A stretch of 64,000 nt of DNA, taken from positions 1-64,000 of the forward strand of contig JAISKI010000034.1 in NCBI GenBank assembly GCA_031261265.1, written 5' to 3'. The first letter of the stretch is position 1. Every line of letters starts with the position of its first letter. This document shows, piece by piece, positions 40,570 to 50,460 of this stretch. The translations under genes were made by a program, and so were the position numbers. This DNA is from Candidatus Peribacteria bacterium. GTDB taxonomy: Bacteria > Patescibacteria > JAEDAM01 > Absconditabacterales > Absconditicoccaceae. Below the pieces are notes generated by a model. The model was not told the origin of the DNA. It was given only the letters and a program-made list of their open reading frames with translations, and did no database searches.

Positions 40570-40700
40570 AATATTGTTCGGAAAGGGAAACTTGATATTG
40601 TTCGGAAAGGGGGATTTGACGTTGTTCGGAAAGGGGAATTTGATATTGTTCGGAAAGGGAAATTTGATATTGTTCGGAAAGGGACGAGCCCTTTCCCTAC
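40570..40700. repeat. REP-like tandem repeats, left side of the RAYT cassette
   Basis: TTCGGAAAGGG recurs five times with exact 24-bp spacing (40577, 40601, 40625, 40649, 40673). The last unit runs into a perfect hairpin (GGAAAGGG / CCCTTTCC, loop ACGAG, 40676-40696). The 28 bp 40673-40700 are the exact reverse complement of 42237-42264. The 40378-40570 stretch before it has no gene. Confidence 0.9.
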
Positions 40701-40737
40701 ATGATCGTATTGTATTTTTATCTGTTTTTTATATTTT

Positions 40738-41352
40738 ATGGACATGCAAGAATTACCCAACCGTCAAAAACCTCGTGCTAAACGATATGATTACACCTCT
40801 ACTGGTGTCTATTTTCTTACAATTTGCACAAAAGATCATGAAATATATTTCTGAGAAATCGTAGACGGACAAATGATTTTGAATGAGGCTGGTAAAATAT
40901 GCGATGAGGAATTGCATATTATGCTACAGAAAAGACCCTCTGTGGATCTGCATGAATATGTTATTATGCCTAATCATGTGCACGTATTGTTGCAGGTTGG
41001 CGAAACAAATAACAATACATGTAGGGAAGAGGCTTGTCCTCTTCCGAACATCCCATTAACCCAAAATCTTCCGAACATCCCATTAACCCAAAATCTTCCA
41101 AGTCCCCCTGGTGAGGCCATTATCACCCATCAAACCTTATGATCTATTATTTGATGACGAAAGTCTGCCGTTTATATGAGATGTTGTAAGGCAAATATAC
41201 CGTTTGCACGACAATCCAGTTATTACGACTATATTATCCGTGACGAACAGGGATACAACAATATTACACAATACATTCAAAATAATCCCAAAAAATGGGC
41301 AGAGGATAAAATGTATATCAACCCTTTCCCTTCTACTTCCGCTTGAAACTAG
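40738..41352 (+). CDS. REP-associated tyrosine transposase (RAYT, Y1_Tnp)
   Basis: RAYTs are HUH-superfamily single-strand nucleases that cut and join at REP hairpins. The 204-residue protein has the N-terminal YDYTSTGVYFLTICTKD strand, the HUH pair in VIMPNHVHVLLQ and the catalytic-Tyr region QSSYYDYIIRDEQGYNN. It ends with the family signature YIQNNPKKWAEDK. The segment between (TLGSIIGGRKSAVY) is slightly irregular, and a duplicated NIPLTQNLP stretch sits in the linker. Five Gly are TGA. It lies between inverted REP-like repeats. Confidence 0.88.
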
Positions 41353-41400
41353 AATGAATTTTGGTAAAAAGAAAGAGAACTTTTACCTCTACCTTTCCCG

Positions 41401-41757
41401 ATGAAAAAACTTTTGCTTCTTTCAGCTTTCTTTTTGCCTCTCCTCTGAGGATGTGATTTTTTATCCACTTCTCCAAAAGAGATCGATTTGGATAGTATCG
41501 TAAATTCTGGCAGTGCCGTGCTTTCTGGAGCTCGGAATACCGCAAAAGGAGTCGGAAAAGACTACTATAATGACCAGATCAAACCAACGGTGGATACCGC
41601 CATAGATACTGCCAAACAGGAAGCAGACAAATTAGCAAAAGAGGCAAAAAATCAGGTCAATTCGGGGATTGACCAAGTGGGACAGGACTTCTCTGACCGA
41701 ATGCAAGAAAATGCTGATACCGTGAGAGACCAAATTGATGGCTTGAAAATCAAATAA
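41401..41757 (+). CDS. Small lipoprotein with helical, Lys/Gln/Asp-rich body
   Basis: The 118-residue protein starts MKKLLLLSAFFLPLLGGC, with the first lipobox Gly as TGA. The mature part is amphipathic helix with 11-residue-like periodicity (DTAIDTAKQEADKLAKEAKN), like apolipoprotein or LEA-type repeats. It lies inside the segment bounded by the inverted REP repeats and may be passenger or original chromosomal DNA. Confidence 0.75.
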
Positions 41758-41784
41758 GACATCCTTTTACTTTTCCTTCCTCCA

Positions 41785-42240
41785 ATGCAACGAATTCTTC
41801 CTCCAAAAATCAAAATATACGAAGCACTTGGAGCGATAGCTGACGAAAGGGTTGAGCTAGACGGACTTTTAGAAAATCAAGGGAAAGTACATTCAGCCTC
41901 AACACCAGGAAAAATCTACCTTATTCAATATAATCCTGAGAAAAATCAGATCATCTCTAATGATAGTGGCTCTCTCAACCAAGGATATCTTGGCTATCCC
42001 GCTGTTGCATTTTTACTAAAAATAGGAAAGCTGAACTGCGATCATCGTTTTCTTTCTCGATTGAAGGGGATTGATCGGAACGGGATCAAACAAAAAGTCC
42101 ATAAACACCACGAAGAGACACTTCGTCTACTTTTGGGGCAATTATTCCAGCAAGGATATGAAGTCGACGACCTGGTACGTGAAGTGGAACAGATTTTTCA
42201 GCAGTTAGGGGAATTAAAATTAAAGAATGTATCCTTGTAG
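41785..42240 (+). CDS. Hypothetical protein (151 aa)
   Basis: A soluble protein with an N-terminal PPKIKIYEALGAIADERVEL and a C-terminal helical part (EETLRLLLGQLFQQGYEVDD). No TGA and no recognised family. Its TAG stop codon is formed by the first bases of the right inverted repeat (42237), so the repeat may have changed its C-terminus. It starts 27 bp after the lipoprotein gene. Confidence 0.65.
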   Translation: MQRILPPKIKIYEALGAIADERVELDGLLENQGKVHSASTPGKIYLIQYNPEKNQIISNDSGSLNQGYLGYPAVAFLLKIGKLNCDHRFLSRLKGIDRNGIKQKVHKHHEETLRLLLGQLFQQGYEVDDLVREVEQIFQQLGELKLKNVSL

Positions 42241-42322
42241 GGAAAGGGCTCGTCCCTTTCCGAATAATATCAGATTTCCCTTTCCGAGCAACATCCCATT
42301 TCTCGAATAATATCAAGTTCAT
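42237..42322. repeat. REP-like repeat, right side of the RAYT cassette
   Basis: The first 28 bp are the exact inverted copy of 40673-40700, including the GGAAAGGG/CCCTTTCC hairpin (42241-42261). Two or three degenerate units (CCCTTTCCGA, TCTCGAATAATATCAAG) follow. The remaining 100 bp to pilB hold no gene. Confidence 0.9.
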
Positions 42323-42427
42323 GAAAAATATCATCACCATCACATCTTCATCAGTTTTTTTTTGCTTTTTTTTCAATTATGGATATAATTAAGATGAGTG
42401 AACTTTATATTAAAACTCTGAAAACGG

Positions 42428-44014
42428 ATGGCAACTCCACTCATCAATACTATTCTCGAACTTAGTGATGTACAAGCCTTACAGGTGGATTTTTCTCAAT
42501 TACAGAAAATACCTAGAGAAACCGCAGAAAAAATCCAAACGGTGATCTATTACAAGGATCCTGAGCATGTTGTGTATATCTTGACTACCAATAATTACCC
42601 TGAAGAACTGCAGAAAATCTCCAAACAGCTGACTGATCAAGGACTGAAACCCAAGATCTTCTATACTTCCATTGAAGGATTCCTGCATGCTATGACTTGG
42701 TATGATGATTTTGCCAAACAAGAAGAAAAAAAACAGCAAGAACGTGCTACCCAACAGCAAGCTGAGGGAAAATCAGCCATCAAAATCCTGCAGCAATTCT
42801 ACGAAAAAAGGGAGACCATGGATCCTGGGGATTTTGTCATGGAAATGGTGCGTCTGTCTTTCCAATCTGGTGCTTCTGATCTGCACTTCCAGCCAGAAGG
42901 GGAGAAAATCACTCTGCGTCTCAGATTGGATGGAATCCTGCAAGATGTCGTGAATTTTGACCAAAAAGATTTCCGAAAATATCTGCAAAAGCTGAAATTT
43001 ATGTCGGGTGCAAAGATGAATATCGATTATCTACCCCAGGATGGACGTTTTGGCTTTGAAGCAAGCTCTCCTCAGGGAGAAAAGAAGAAAGTAGATGCCA
43101 GAGTCAGCTTTATGCCAGGGATGGGAATGGAATCCACCGTGATCAGATTTTTGGATGGTGAGAAAGGAGTTTCTACCTTCCAAGAGATAGGGTTTACTGA
43201 TAGAGATTATGAAATCATTAAAAAATACAGTGCTAAAACCACGGGAATCATCATTATCACGGGACCCACGGGATCAGGAAAGACTACTACGATCTATACT
43301 GCTCTCAATGCTTTGAATACAGGTACTAATAAAATTATCACTCTTGAAGATCCTATCGAATACGAAATGCCAGGGATTTTCCAGTCTCAAATCGATTATA
43401 CCAAAGATTACGACTACGAAACAGGTTTAAAAGCTATTTTGCGTCATGATCCCGATATCATTCTGGTGGGAGAAACCAGATCGCCAGAAACCGCAGAAAT
43501 CTCCGTAAATGCTGCTCTAACAGGACATTTAGTATTTACTACGCTCCATACCAATAGTGCGATTTCTTCCATTGGAAGACTGATTTCAATGGATGCGAAA
43601 CCGTATTTGCTCGCTCCAGCTTTACAGTTGGTTATTGGTCAGAGATTGGTCCGCAAAGTCTGTCCGCATTGTGCTACCAAAAGACAAGCAAGCTATGCTG
43701 AGGATGCAGAGATTAAAAAGACTCTCGAGACTTTGGGGAACAGTGGAAATGTGATTATGCCTATTTACCAAGGTGATGTCGTACAAGCTAATGGTTGTGA
43801 ACAGTGTAATCAAACAGGATTTTTGGGTAGGGTAGCCATCCTAGAATTACTAGAAATTACCGATGAAATTAGAAAGCTGATCGTGGATCAGGGGGGAGAT
43901 TTTGAGATCTTTGCCAAAGCCAGAGATAATGGATTTATCACGATGCAGGAGGATGGAATATTGAAAGTTGTGCAGGGAATGACCACGATTGAGGAAGTAC
44001 ACAGAGTAGTATAA
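42428..44014 (+). CDS. pilB: Type IV pilus assembly ATPase PilB/GspE family
   Basis: This hexameric ATPase powers pilus extension. The 528-residue protein has the N2 domain (GASDLHFQPEGEKITLRLRLDG), Walker A ITGPTGSGKTTT (near residue 285), an Asp box ITLEDPIEYEM, Walker B DPDIILVGETRSPETAE and the His box LTGHLVFTTLHTN. It also has the zinc-binding Cys pairs CPHC and CEQC. No TGA codons occur, as in other probably well-expressed genes here. Monocistronic with a terminator. Confidence 0.95.
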   Translation: MATPLINTILELSDVQALQVDFSQLQKIPRETAEKIQTVIYYKDPEHVVYILTTNNYPEELQKISKQLTDQGLKPKIFYTSIEGFLHAMTWYDDFAKQEEKKQQERATQQQAEGKSAIKILQQFYEKRETMDPGDFVMEMVRLSFQSGASDLHFQPEGEKITLRLRLDGILQDVVNFDQKDFRKYLQKLKFMSGAKMNIDYLPQDGRFGFEASSPQGEKKKVDARVSFMPGMGMESTVIRFLDGEKGVSTFQEIGFTDRDYEIIKKYSAKTTGIIIITGPTGSGKTTTIYTALNALNTGTNKIITLEDPIEYEMPGIFQSQIDYTKDYDYETGLKAILRHDPDIILVGETRSPETAEISVNAALTGHLVFTTLHTNSAISSIGRLISMDAKPYLLAPALQLVIGQRLVRKVCPHCATKRQASYAEDAEIKKTLETLGNSGNVIMPIYQGDVVQANGCEQCNQTGFLGRVAILELLEITDEIRKLIVDQGGDFEIFAKARDNGFITMQEDGILKVVQGMTTIEEVHRVV

Positions 44015-44016
44015 TG

Positions 44017-44056
44017 AAAAAAGGATCAGGCAATTACCCAATCCTTTCTTTTTTTG
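44017..44056. terminator. Terminator between pilB and the convergent gene
   Basis: 7-bp stem AAAGGAT / ATCCTTT flanked by an A run on one side and a T run on the other, so it could serve both strands. Confidence 0.75.
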
Positions 44057-44065
44057 GTGTGAAGT

Positions 44066-45046
44066 TTAAATAAAGATCAACACCTTCGCCCTCGTAAGTT
44101 CGAAGGCTTTTTCATCATTATCTTTATACACAAGTACATCAGCTTGATATGCTGAGAATAGCACCGAGAAGAAGTCATCCAAACGTTCATCCGTAATCCC
44201 ACCATACCAATCGGGGATTGAGATGCGAACTTCACCAAGAACTTCCAAGAGAATTTCGTTATTCTCCGGCTTGCGAATTTCTTCCGCGAATGTTTGTAAT
44301 GAGATTACTTCCGTTTTCCGATAGAAAGCTACCAAGAAGTCTTGCAACTTTTCAGATTTTTTGTCCGGGAAAATAGAAATCAATTGTGTCAACGCTCCTT
44401 TTTTAGAGAAATAATCGTTCGATAGAGCAGTCGCCTGAGCAGGAGTGAAGCCGGCTTTTAGTGCTGCTTCTTTTATCCGCTTTTTCAACAATGTTTTAGC
44501 TACTTTAGCTTGGGCTTGTTGCCCGACATTCTCGCTAAATTTGTTCCCGTCCTTCAGGACTCCCTCTCCTTTTTTTAAGAGACTACTAAACGTGACCGAA
44601 GCATCGTCAATAACGGCTTTTACTTCAGGATCGTTCAGAATCTTTTCTGTCTTTTTCTTCACGGCATTTACGCCGGTATTGACCAGGGTCATTGCCTTTG
44701 TGCCGAGATTTTCACCCGCTTTGAACAACTTTTTGCCCTGTTCCGTCCCGAAATTTTTCAGTGCGTCTACGCTCTCTCTTGTGGCTTCAGCAGTAGCAGC
44801 CTTTTTAGCATCAGCAACTTTTTTCTTTCTTTCTTTGACGGCACCTGTCACCTTCTCGCCAAGTTCATTGACATCCTTGCGGATGTCTTTCGTAGCTTCA
44901 GGGATGTCTTTTATGACGATTTTACCCACCACATCAATTAACCCCTTTCCGAAATCTTCGGCTTTATTAAAGCCTTGTTCTACTTTCTGTTCGTCGACTC
45001 CAAGACCGACGAGACTTTTTTTTACTTTTTTTTTCAATGTACTCAT
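44066..45046 (-). CDS. Long helical Lys/Ala-rich protein, unknown
   Basis: The 326-residue protein is mostly amphipathic helix for 200 residues (KKKVADAKKAATAEATRESV and similar), like apolipoprotein- or LEA-type proteins, then a more globular C-terminal part (IPDWYGGITDERLDDFFSVLF). It has no TGA, signal peptide or membrane segment. It follows a 49-residue membrane protein in the same operon. A membrane-associated structural role is a guess. Confidence 0.6.
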   Translation of the reverse strand: MSTLKKKVKKSLVGLGVDEQKVEQGFNKAEDFGKGLIDVVGKIVIKDIPEATKDIRKDVNELGEKVTGAVKERKKKVADAKKAATAEATRESVDALKNFGTEQGKKLFKAGENLGTKAMTLVNTGVNAVKKKTEKILNDPEVKAVIDDASVTFSSLLKKGEGVLKDGNKFSENVGQQAQAKVAKTLLKKRIKEAALKAGFTPAQATALSNDYFSKKGALTQLISIFPDKKSEKLQDFLVAFYRKTEVISLQTFAEEIRKPENNEILLEVLGEVRISIPDWYGGITDERLDDFFSVLFSAYQADVLVYKDNDEKAFELTRAKVLIFI

Positions 45047-45078
45047 TTTCCTTTGTTTTTAATTTGTTTAACAATAAT

Positions 45079-45228
45079 TTAATTTTTTTTAATCCATTTT
45101 CGGTATCCGAAGACACCGATAGCTCCAACCACAAGGGCTGGGATTAACACTTTAAGGACCCCAAAAATGAGCCCTAACACGAACAAAATAATGATCGCGA
45201 TCAAAATCCACGTTAAAATCTTTTTCAT
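45079..45228 (-). CDS. Small membrane protein (49 aa)
   Basis: MKKILTWILIAIIILFVLGL begins a protein that is almost entirely two hydrophobic stretches, ending RKWIKKN. It has a good promoter 45 bp upstream and precedes the helical gene by 32 bp. Confidence 0.65.
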   Translation of the reverse strand: MKKILTWILIAIIILFVLGLIFGVLKVLIPALVVGAIGVFGYRKWIKKN

Positions 45229-45273
45229 GATTTTTTTTGTTTAATTGTTTATTTAATTTTTTATATTCACTTT

Positions 45274-45302
45274 ACTATACGAATTTATATATATAAAGTC
45301 AA
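45274..45302 (-). promoter_or_regulatory. Promoter of the 45228-44066 operon
   Basis: On the minus strand TTGACT (45302-45297) and TATAGT (45279-45274), 17-bp spacing. Confidence 0.7.
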
Positions 45303-45373
45303 GTCGAAATAAAAAGAAAATAAAAAATCAGACCCCCCGAAGAAGATCTGATACTATTCACAAGTAATGTTAG

Positions 45374-45769
45374 TTAGGTCATCGCTCCGATGAGCCAAAA
45401 GACCACACTCACAATCATCCAAGCAAGTCAAATGATTATAAGTCCCATCCCCGCTTGTTTGAGGATACTCATACCTTTGTTGTATTTAGCATCATCACCA
45501 GCAGCAGTCACCATCATAAATCCTGCCCATAAGACAATCACAAGAGCGATAGTCGCGAGCATTCCCAACATCCAGTTGATGAAGGTCTTGATGGTATCAA
45601 GCAAGCTCGAATCTCCGTAGTTTTTAGCCGTATCAGTGCCAGCAATACCTTGAATATCAGATACGCCATTGGCACATCAAAAGCCCACGCAGTCATCAGC
45701 TAAGGTAATAGGGGAGAGGATCACTCAGAATCCCAATAAGAGACCAAGGAATCATAAGATTTTTTTCAT
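45374..45769 (-). CDS. Pilin-like (TrbC/VirB2- or Mbov_0395-type) protein
   Basis: The 131-residue protein has a Sec signal (MKKILGFLGLLLGFGVILSP), a short extracellular part with two Cys (DDCVGFGC) and two strong membrane segments separated by GDDAKYNKGMSILKQ. This two-helix hairpin pattern is typical of VirB2/TrbC-like pilins widespread in CPR genomes. It is a close paralogue of the next gene upstream, with near-identical C-terminal halves. Gly in several positions is TGA. Confidence 0.75.
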
Positions 45770-45792
45770 TAAAATACGTTGTATAAGATAAA

Positions 45793-46200
45793 TTAAGCAC
45801 CAGACATAGTAGCGATCAACCAGAAGACTACACTCACAATTAACCAAGCAAGTCAGATAATAACCAGACCGATACCAGCCTGTTTGAGGATACTCATACC
45901 TTTTTTGTATTTAGCATCATCACCAGCAGCAGTCACCATCAAGAATCCAGCGTACAAACAAATTACAAGAGCGATAGTAGCCAACATTCCTAACATCCAG
46001 TTAATGAAAGTTTTCACGGTGTCTAAAAGACTTGATCATTGATTAGTTTCATCTCCAAATCCTGAGTTGTTCTTTTCTCAGAAACCTCCTACAGCATCAG
46101 GAGTTCGTGCATCCGTGGTGTTTGCTAAAGCAGGAACTACGCTTCCTACTCCTAAGAGAGCAACGAGTCCGAAAAGGAGTCCGTAAACAGTTTTTTTCAT
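45793..46200 (-). CDS. Pilin-like protein, paralogue
   Basis: The 135-residue protein has a signal peptide (MKKTVYGLLFGLVALLGVGS), a different 40-residue extracellular part (TTDARTPDAVGGFGEKNNSG), and the same two membrane helices around GDDAKYKKGMSILKQ. The paralogues differ mainly in the exposed N-terminal part, as expected for surface-variant pilins. A TTGCAA-N16-TATACT promoter seems present near 46275-46300. The two genes are 23 bp apart. Confidence 0.75.
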
Positions 46201-46325
46201 TTTTGTTAGTATAAAGAATAAAAAGCGATCCGTGAAGAAATAAGAAGCTTCAACGAATACATCATCAAAAGTATACTATTTTTTTTTAATTTTGCAACTA
46301 TTTTGCGACTTTTTGTGGAGTTTTT

Positions 46326-46437
46326 TCCACAAACCCCCTTCCGCCTTCGTAAACTTAGCTCCTTCCCGCAGTTCTGCGGGACTCCTCTTTGAGTCGCAGG
46401 CTCCCTTCCCCTTCTCAGGGGGAACCGCGATACATGT
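46326..46437. repeat. Family A repeat, intergenic copy before glyA
   Basis: CACAAACCCCCTTCCGCCTT, AACTTAGCTCCTTCC and CCCTTCTCAGGGGGA match the family A element; the inner part (CCCGCAGTTCTGCGGG) is a perfect hairpin specific to this copy. Confidence 0.7.
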
Positions 46438-46507
46438 TCTTCTCTTGCTTTTTTTTCTTGCTTTTTTATACTATTTACGACATTTTTTACCTACATCACG
46501 ACATGTA

Positions 46508-47794
46508 ATGCAGAATACTCTCTCCACTATCGACCCTCAAATCTTCACAGCCATTCAAAACGAAGAGCAACGCCAATCTGAGGGAATGGAACTCATCGCC
46601 AGCGAAAATTATCAATCTCCCGCCGTCCTCTCCGTCCAATCCTCTGTCTTCGCCAATAAATACTCCGAAGGCTTCCCGTGAAAACGCTACTACGGTGGAC
46701 AGGAAAACACCGATATCATTGAAACGCTCGCGATAGAAAGAGCTAAACAGCTTTTTAAATCTGATCATGCCAATGTGCAAGCACTTTCAGGGGCGAATGC
46801 GAATCTCTGCTTCTATTCCGCAGTGATGAACCCAGGCGACACCATTCTCGGAATGGACCTCACCCACGGAGGACATCTCACTCATGGAGCACCCGTGACA
46901 TTTTTCTCCAAAATTTTCAATTTCCAGAGATATAAAACCCTTCCTGATGGAAAAATCGACTTCGCTCAAGTTCGCTCTCTTGCTCTTGAACTTAAACCCA
47001 AAGTAATCCTCGCAGGGTTTAGTGCCTATCCGAGAGAACTTGAATATGATAAATTTGCCGAAATAGCAAAAGAAACCTGAGCCATCTTGTACGCGGATAT
47101 TTCCCATATCGGAGGATTCGTGGCTGCAGGAGTACTTAAGAATCCGTTTGATTACGGCTTTCATGCTGTGATGACCACCACGCATAAATCCCTTCGTGGA
47201 CCTCGTGGAGCCTTAATCCTCTCCAAAGGAATCGTTTCCAATCCGCTCAAAAAGCCCGAAGACACTATCGAAAATATCCCAACCAGAATTGATAGAGCAG
47301 TTTTCCCAGGAATGCAAGGAGGACCTCATATGAATACCATCACTGCTATCGCGGTTGCACTCAAAGAAGCTCAGACTTCTGATTTTCTTGCCTATGCTCA
47401 GCAGACCTTGAAAAATGCTCAAATCCTCGCTTCTTCCTTACTCTCTGATGGCTACAAACTCGTGACTTGATGAACAGATAATCACATGGTGGTTGTGGAT
47501 TTCTCATGAACGGATGTAGATGGTTCTCTAGTAGAAAAAACCTTAGATAAAATCTGAATTTCCACCTCCAAATCCACAATTCCCGACGACCCAAATCCAC
47601 CGTTTCGCCCTTCTGGACTTCGTATCGGAATGCCTGCAATGACTACCAGAGGAGTGAAAGAAGACGGAACGAAAAAAATTGCTTCCTTTATCCATCAAGC
47701 GATTGTTGCGAGAGATGATGAGGAAAAACTATCACAATTACGTGAGGAAGTGAAAGAATTTTGTTCTAACTATCCTGTGCCTAGTATCGTTTAG
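46508..47794 (+). CDS. glyA: Serine hydroxymethyltransferase
   Basis: SHMT interconverts serine and glycine while charging tetrahydrofolate. The 428-residue protein has [20 protein letters not shown], the DISHIGG motif and the PLP-lysine motif [12 protein letters not shown] (about residue 225), then FPGMQGGPH. The length is normal. At least six Gly are TGA, including adjacent ones near 47467-47472. Making glycine is notable in an organism that uses an extra codon for it. I start at ATG 46508 because upstream sequence is repeat and promoter-like. Confidence 0.95.
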
Positions 47795-48548
47795 TGTGAT
47801 CTAATGTACTGATCGATAAATTGAGATCTTGTGCAGGAGTTTTCTGAAACTCTATCATATCTAGATTGGGAAAAGTGGAGGTAATCGTAGTGAGATAATG
47901 CCCAATAGTAAAGGAGATTTCTTCTCCAGTCTCTGCTTTATAGGAGTCTCAAACAGCTTTATTAAGTTTCTTGAAAGCTGATCAAATATCCTTGATAAAC
48001 GTATTTTTCGCCTCTGTAGCCTTTAAATTTTTGAGGTGCTTTTTTATTTTTCTCCACACATAGGCATTCATATTATCATGTCCTCCGAAAAATGACCCCA
48101 CGTCATACCCTATCTTCAGCCATCAATCAACCTTATTCACAAAATACGGCATCAATTCTTTAGCTGCAGCATCCGTATAAGTTGCAGTCATGAGAAGTTT
48201 TATCTTCCCATTTTCGATACAACAGATAGGAGATTTTTTAAAAAACTGAGTAAGACGTTGAGTAATTTTTACTTTTTCTTCTTCTGAAAATTTTACTTTC
48301 ATCTCCTCTTCACAAAAGGAAATCATTACTTTCGCGGTCAGAGCAGGCAGTTTTGCTTCTAACGTTTCCTTTTGTTCTAGAGTCACGGGTTCTACGGGAG
48401 AAAAAGTGGGTGCGGAGGCTTCCAAAGTTTCTCCTAATGCGAATGTGGTTGCTTTTACAGTTTCGAATTCTCCTCCCATAAAAAGTGCAGTACCAAGAAG
48501 TACCGTAGAACATACGTTGTGGAAGGAGGGACGAGAGGAAATATTCAT
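47781..48548 (-). CDS. Exported protein, unknown
   Basis: The 255-residue protein has an N-terminal hydrophobic, signal-like segment (NVCSTVLLGTALFMGGEF) and a soluble helical body with a Cys pair (SPICCIENGKIKLLM). Several Gly are TGA. The final 14 bp overlap the end of glyA on the other strand. No family is recognised. Confidence 0.65.
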
Positions 48549-48584
48549 GCAATCTTATACATTTCGATAAATTTTTATACCTGC

Positions 48585-48612
48585 ATATTACATAAAAGCT
48601 AGTAAAAGTCAA
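48585..48612 (-). promoter_or_regulatory. Promoter of the 48548 gene
   Basis: On the minus strand TTGACT (48612-48607) and TAATAT (48590-48585), 16-bp spacing, 36 bp before the start. Confidence 0.6.
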
Positions 48613-48650
48613 TCCTTAAATGTTTGAAAAATCTCTTTAACGAGAAATGC

Positions 48651-48678
48651 TTGCTTTTGCCCCATAATTTTGTATACA
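48651..48678 (+). promoter_or_regulatory. Promoter of pilT
   Basis: TTGCTT (48651-48656) and TATACA (48673-48678), 16-bp spacing, ending 33 bp before the ATG. Confidence 0.55.
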
Positions 48679-48711
48679 CAAAGAGTGTTTTATCTTTTTT
48701 CTCTCCAGAAA

Positions 48712-49830
48712 ATGGCTTTTGAAAATCCTCATCTTACTGATCCCAAAGAATATCTCTACTATTTACTCAAGGTGCATATCGATTATGCGGCTTCAGACTC
48801 TTATTTTACTTTCAATGAAGAACCAGCACTCAGAGTCAATGATGAGATCTACAGACTCGTAGGATTGGATAAATTTTCTGATGAAATGCTCAACGGGATC
48901 GCTTCTACCCTCATGGATGAGACAGATAAGAAACTCTTTGAGGAAAATCTGAGTGTAGATATCGGATATGTCGCTCACGGACGCAGATTTAGGATTAATG
49001 TTTCTCAGCAGTCAGGGCATATTATGGTCGTTTTTAGGCTTTTTGCGGAGAAAGTCCCAACGATCGATGATCTCGCTCTCCCACCAGTATTCAGACAATT
49101 AATGCAAAAAACAAGCTGAATCATCTTCGTAGCGGGTCCTACAGGCTCAGGAAAATCTACCACCCTCGCGGCTATGCTCGAAGAGGTGAATATGACCAAA
49201 CAGAAGCACATCATTACCCTAGAAGACCCTATCGAATATATTTTCACTCCCAAAAAAGCTCTCATCGAACAGAAACAGCTCGGAAAGGATATTATTTCTT
49301 TCTCTTCTGCAATGAAATATGCGTTGAGACAGCGTCCAGATATTATCCTCTTTGGAGAAGCCAGAGATCCCGAAGGAATCAAAAATGCTATCGCCCTAGC
49401 AGAAACAGGACATCTCGTTTTGACGACAATTCATGCAAGATCTGCCGAACAAACGGTGAATAAAATCATCTCAATGTTCCCCGCTGCAGAACAACCTCAC
49501 GTTCGCGAACAGCTTTCTGATACCCTTTCAGCAATAATTGTACAAAAATTAGCTAAGAAGAACGGAGGAGGAATGGTGCCTGTCCAAGAAATTCTGCTGA
49601 CCAATACCGCTGTGGAAAATATTATCAGAGAAAATAAGCTGAATCAACTCAATAATACCATTTATGCTAATAGAAACATAGGAATGCAATTGTTAGAGGA
49701 TCATATTATTTACCTTGCCAGCAAAGGAATTATTGATCTCAATAGTGCAGTGAATATCGCGAATGATACCGATTACCTCATCAGAGGATTGAAGGAAAAA
49801 AATCTGATTAATATCCCTGCTCAGCAGTAA
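48712..49830 (+). CDS. pilT: Type IV pilus retraction ATPase PilT
   Basis: PilT depolymerises pili for twitching and surface pulling. The 372-residue protein has the N-terminal PAS-like domain, Walker A VAGPTGSGKSTTLAAM (about residue 145), Asp box ITLEDPIEYIF, Walker B RPDIILFGEARDPEGIKNA and the His box ETGHLVLTTIHARSAEQTV. TGA 49117-49119 encodes the Gly in KTSGIIFVAG. Together with pilB it gives a complete extension/retraction motor pair. Confidence 0.95.
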
Positions 49831-49871
49831 TCTTCTCTCAATTCTTTCAACTTTACTACTCCTTTCCCCTT

Positions 49872-50450
49872 ATGACTGAACCTACCTTAACTCCACCAGA
49901 TCCCATCGAAACCCCGATCCCTACACCCACAGAACCTGTTTTTTCTTCAGGGGGTTCTTCCGTATTTCAAGCGACAGCTCCCCTCAATGACCTCGCAAAA
50001 GAGAGTATCTCTGTTGGACAAAATCTTGTAGGAGAAGTGACTCAATTCTGAACTAACCTTGTGGAAAACGTAGGAGAAATTATGGCAGAACCAGGAAAAC
50101 TCTTCCAACCTGCAAAAACCGTTTCCACTCTAGGAAATATCGTAGGAGCAGGAGTAGAAGGAGTAAAAAATCTGGCTACCGATACGATAGGACTCGCTAC
50201 GGGAGCAGTAGAAGATATGAAGAAAACAGGCTCCGATTTAGTAAATGTCCGAACCGAACCCAAACCCGATGGGGGAGTCATGCAACCTGCTAGACCTATT
50301 TCCGAGCTCTCTAATATTTGAGGAAAGCTTATAAAAAGCTGAGCCATCTTAGCCACCAGTACCGTGTGAACAGGAGTCAATGTTGCGAAAAAACTCCTCT
50401 GAGCAGGAGAAAAATTGCTCAAAAAGTGATTAGAAGCATTTAAAAAATAA
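49872..50450 (+). CDS. Gly/Ala/Thr-rich low-complexity protein, unknown
   Basis: The 192-residue protein has a Pro/Thr-rich N-terminus (PPDPIETPIPTPTEP), then amphipathic and small-residue-rich stretches (NIVGAGVEGVKNLATDTIGL), ending GAGEKLLKKGLEAFKK. Many Gly near the end are TGA. No signal or family recognised. It follows pilT by 41 bp and precedes a 65-residue gene by 10 bp, so all are probably one operon with dtd. Confidence 0.6.
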
Positions 50451-50460
50451 AGAACTCCCC

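Noticed and set aside
40570..40700. Possible CRISPR array (24-bp units)
   Set aside because: The units are contiguous with no unique spacers and no cas genes; the REP/RAYT interpretation fits better.
46292..46507. N-terminal extension of glyA
   Set aside because: The extra 72 codons run through promoter and family A repeat sequence and have no SHMT similarity.
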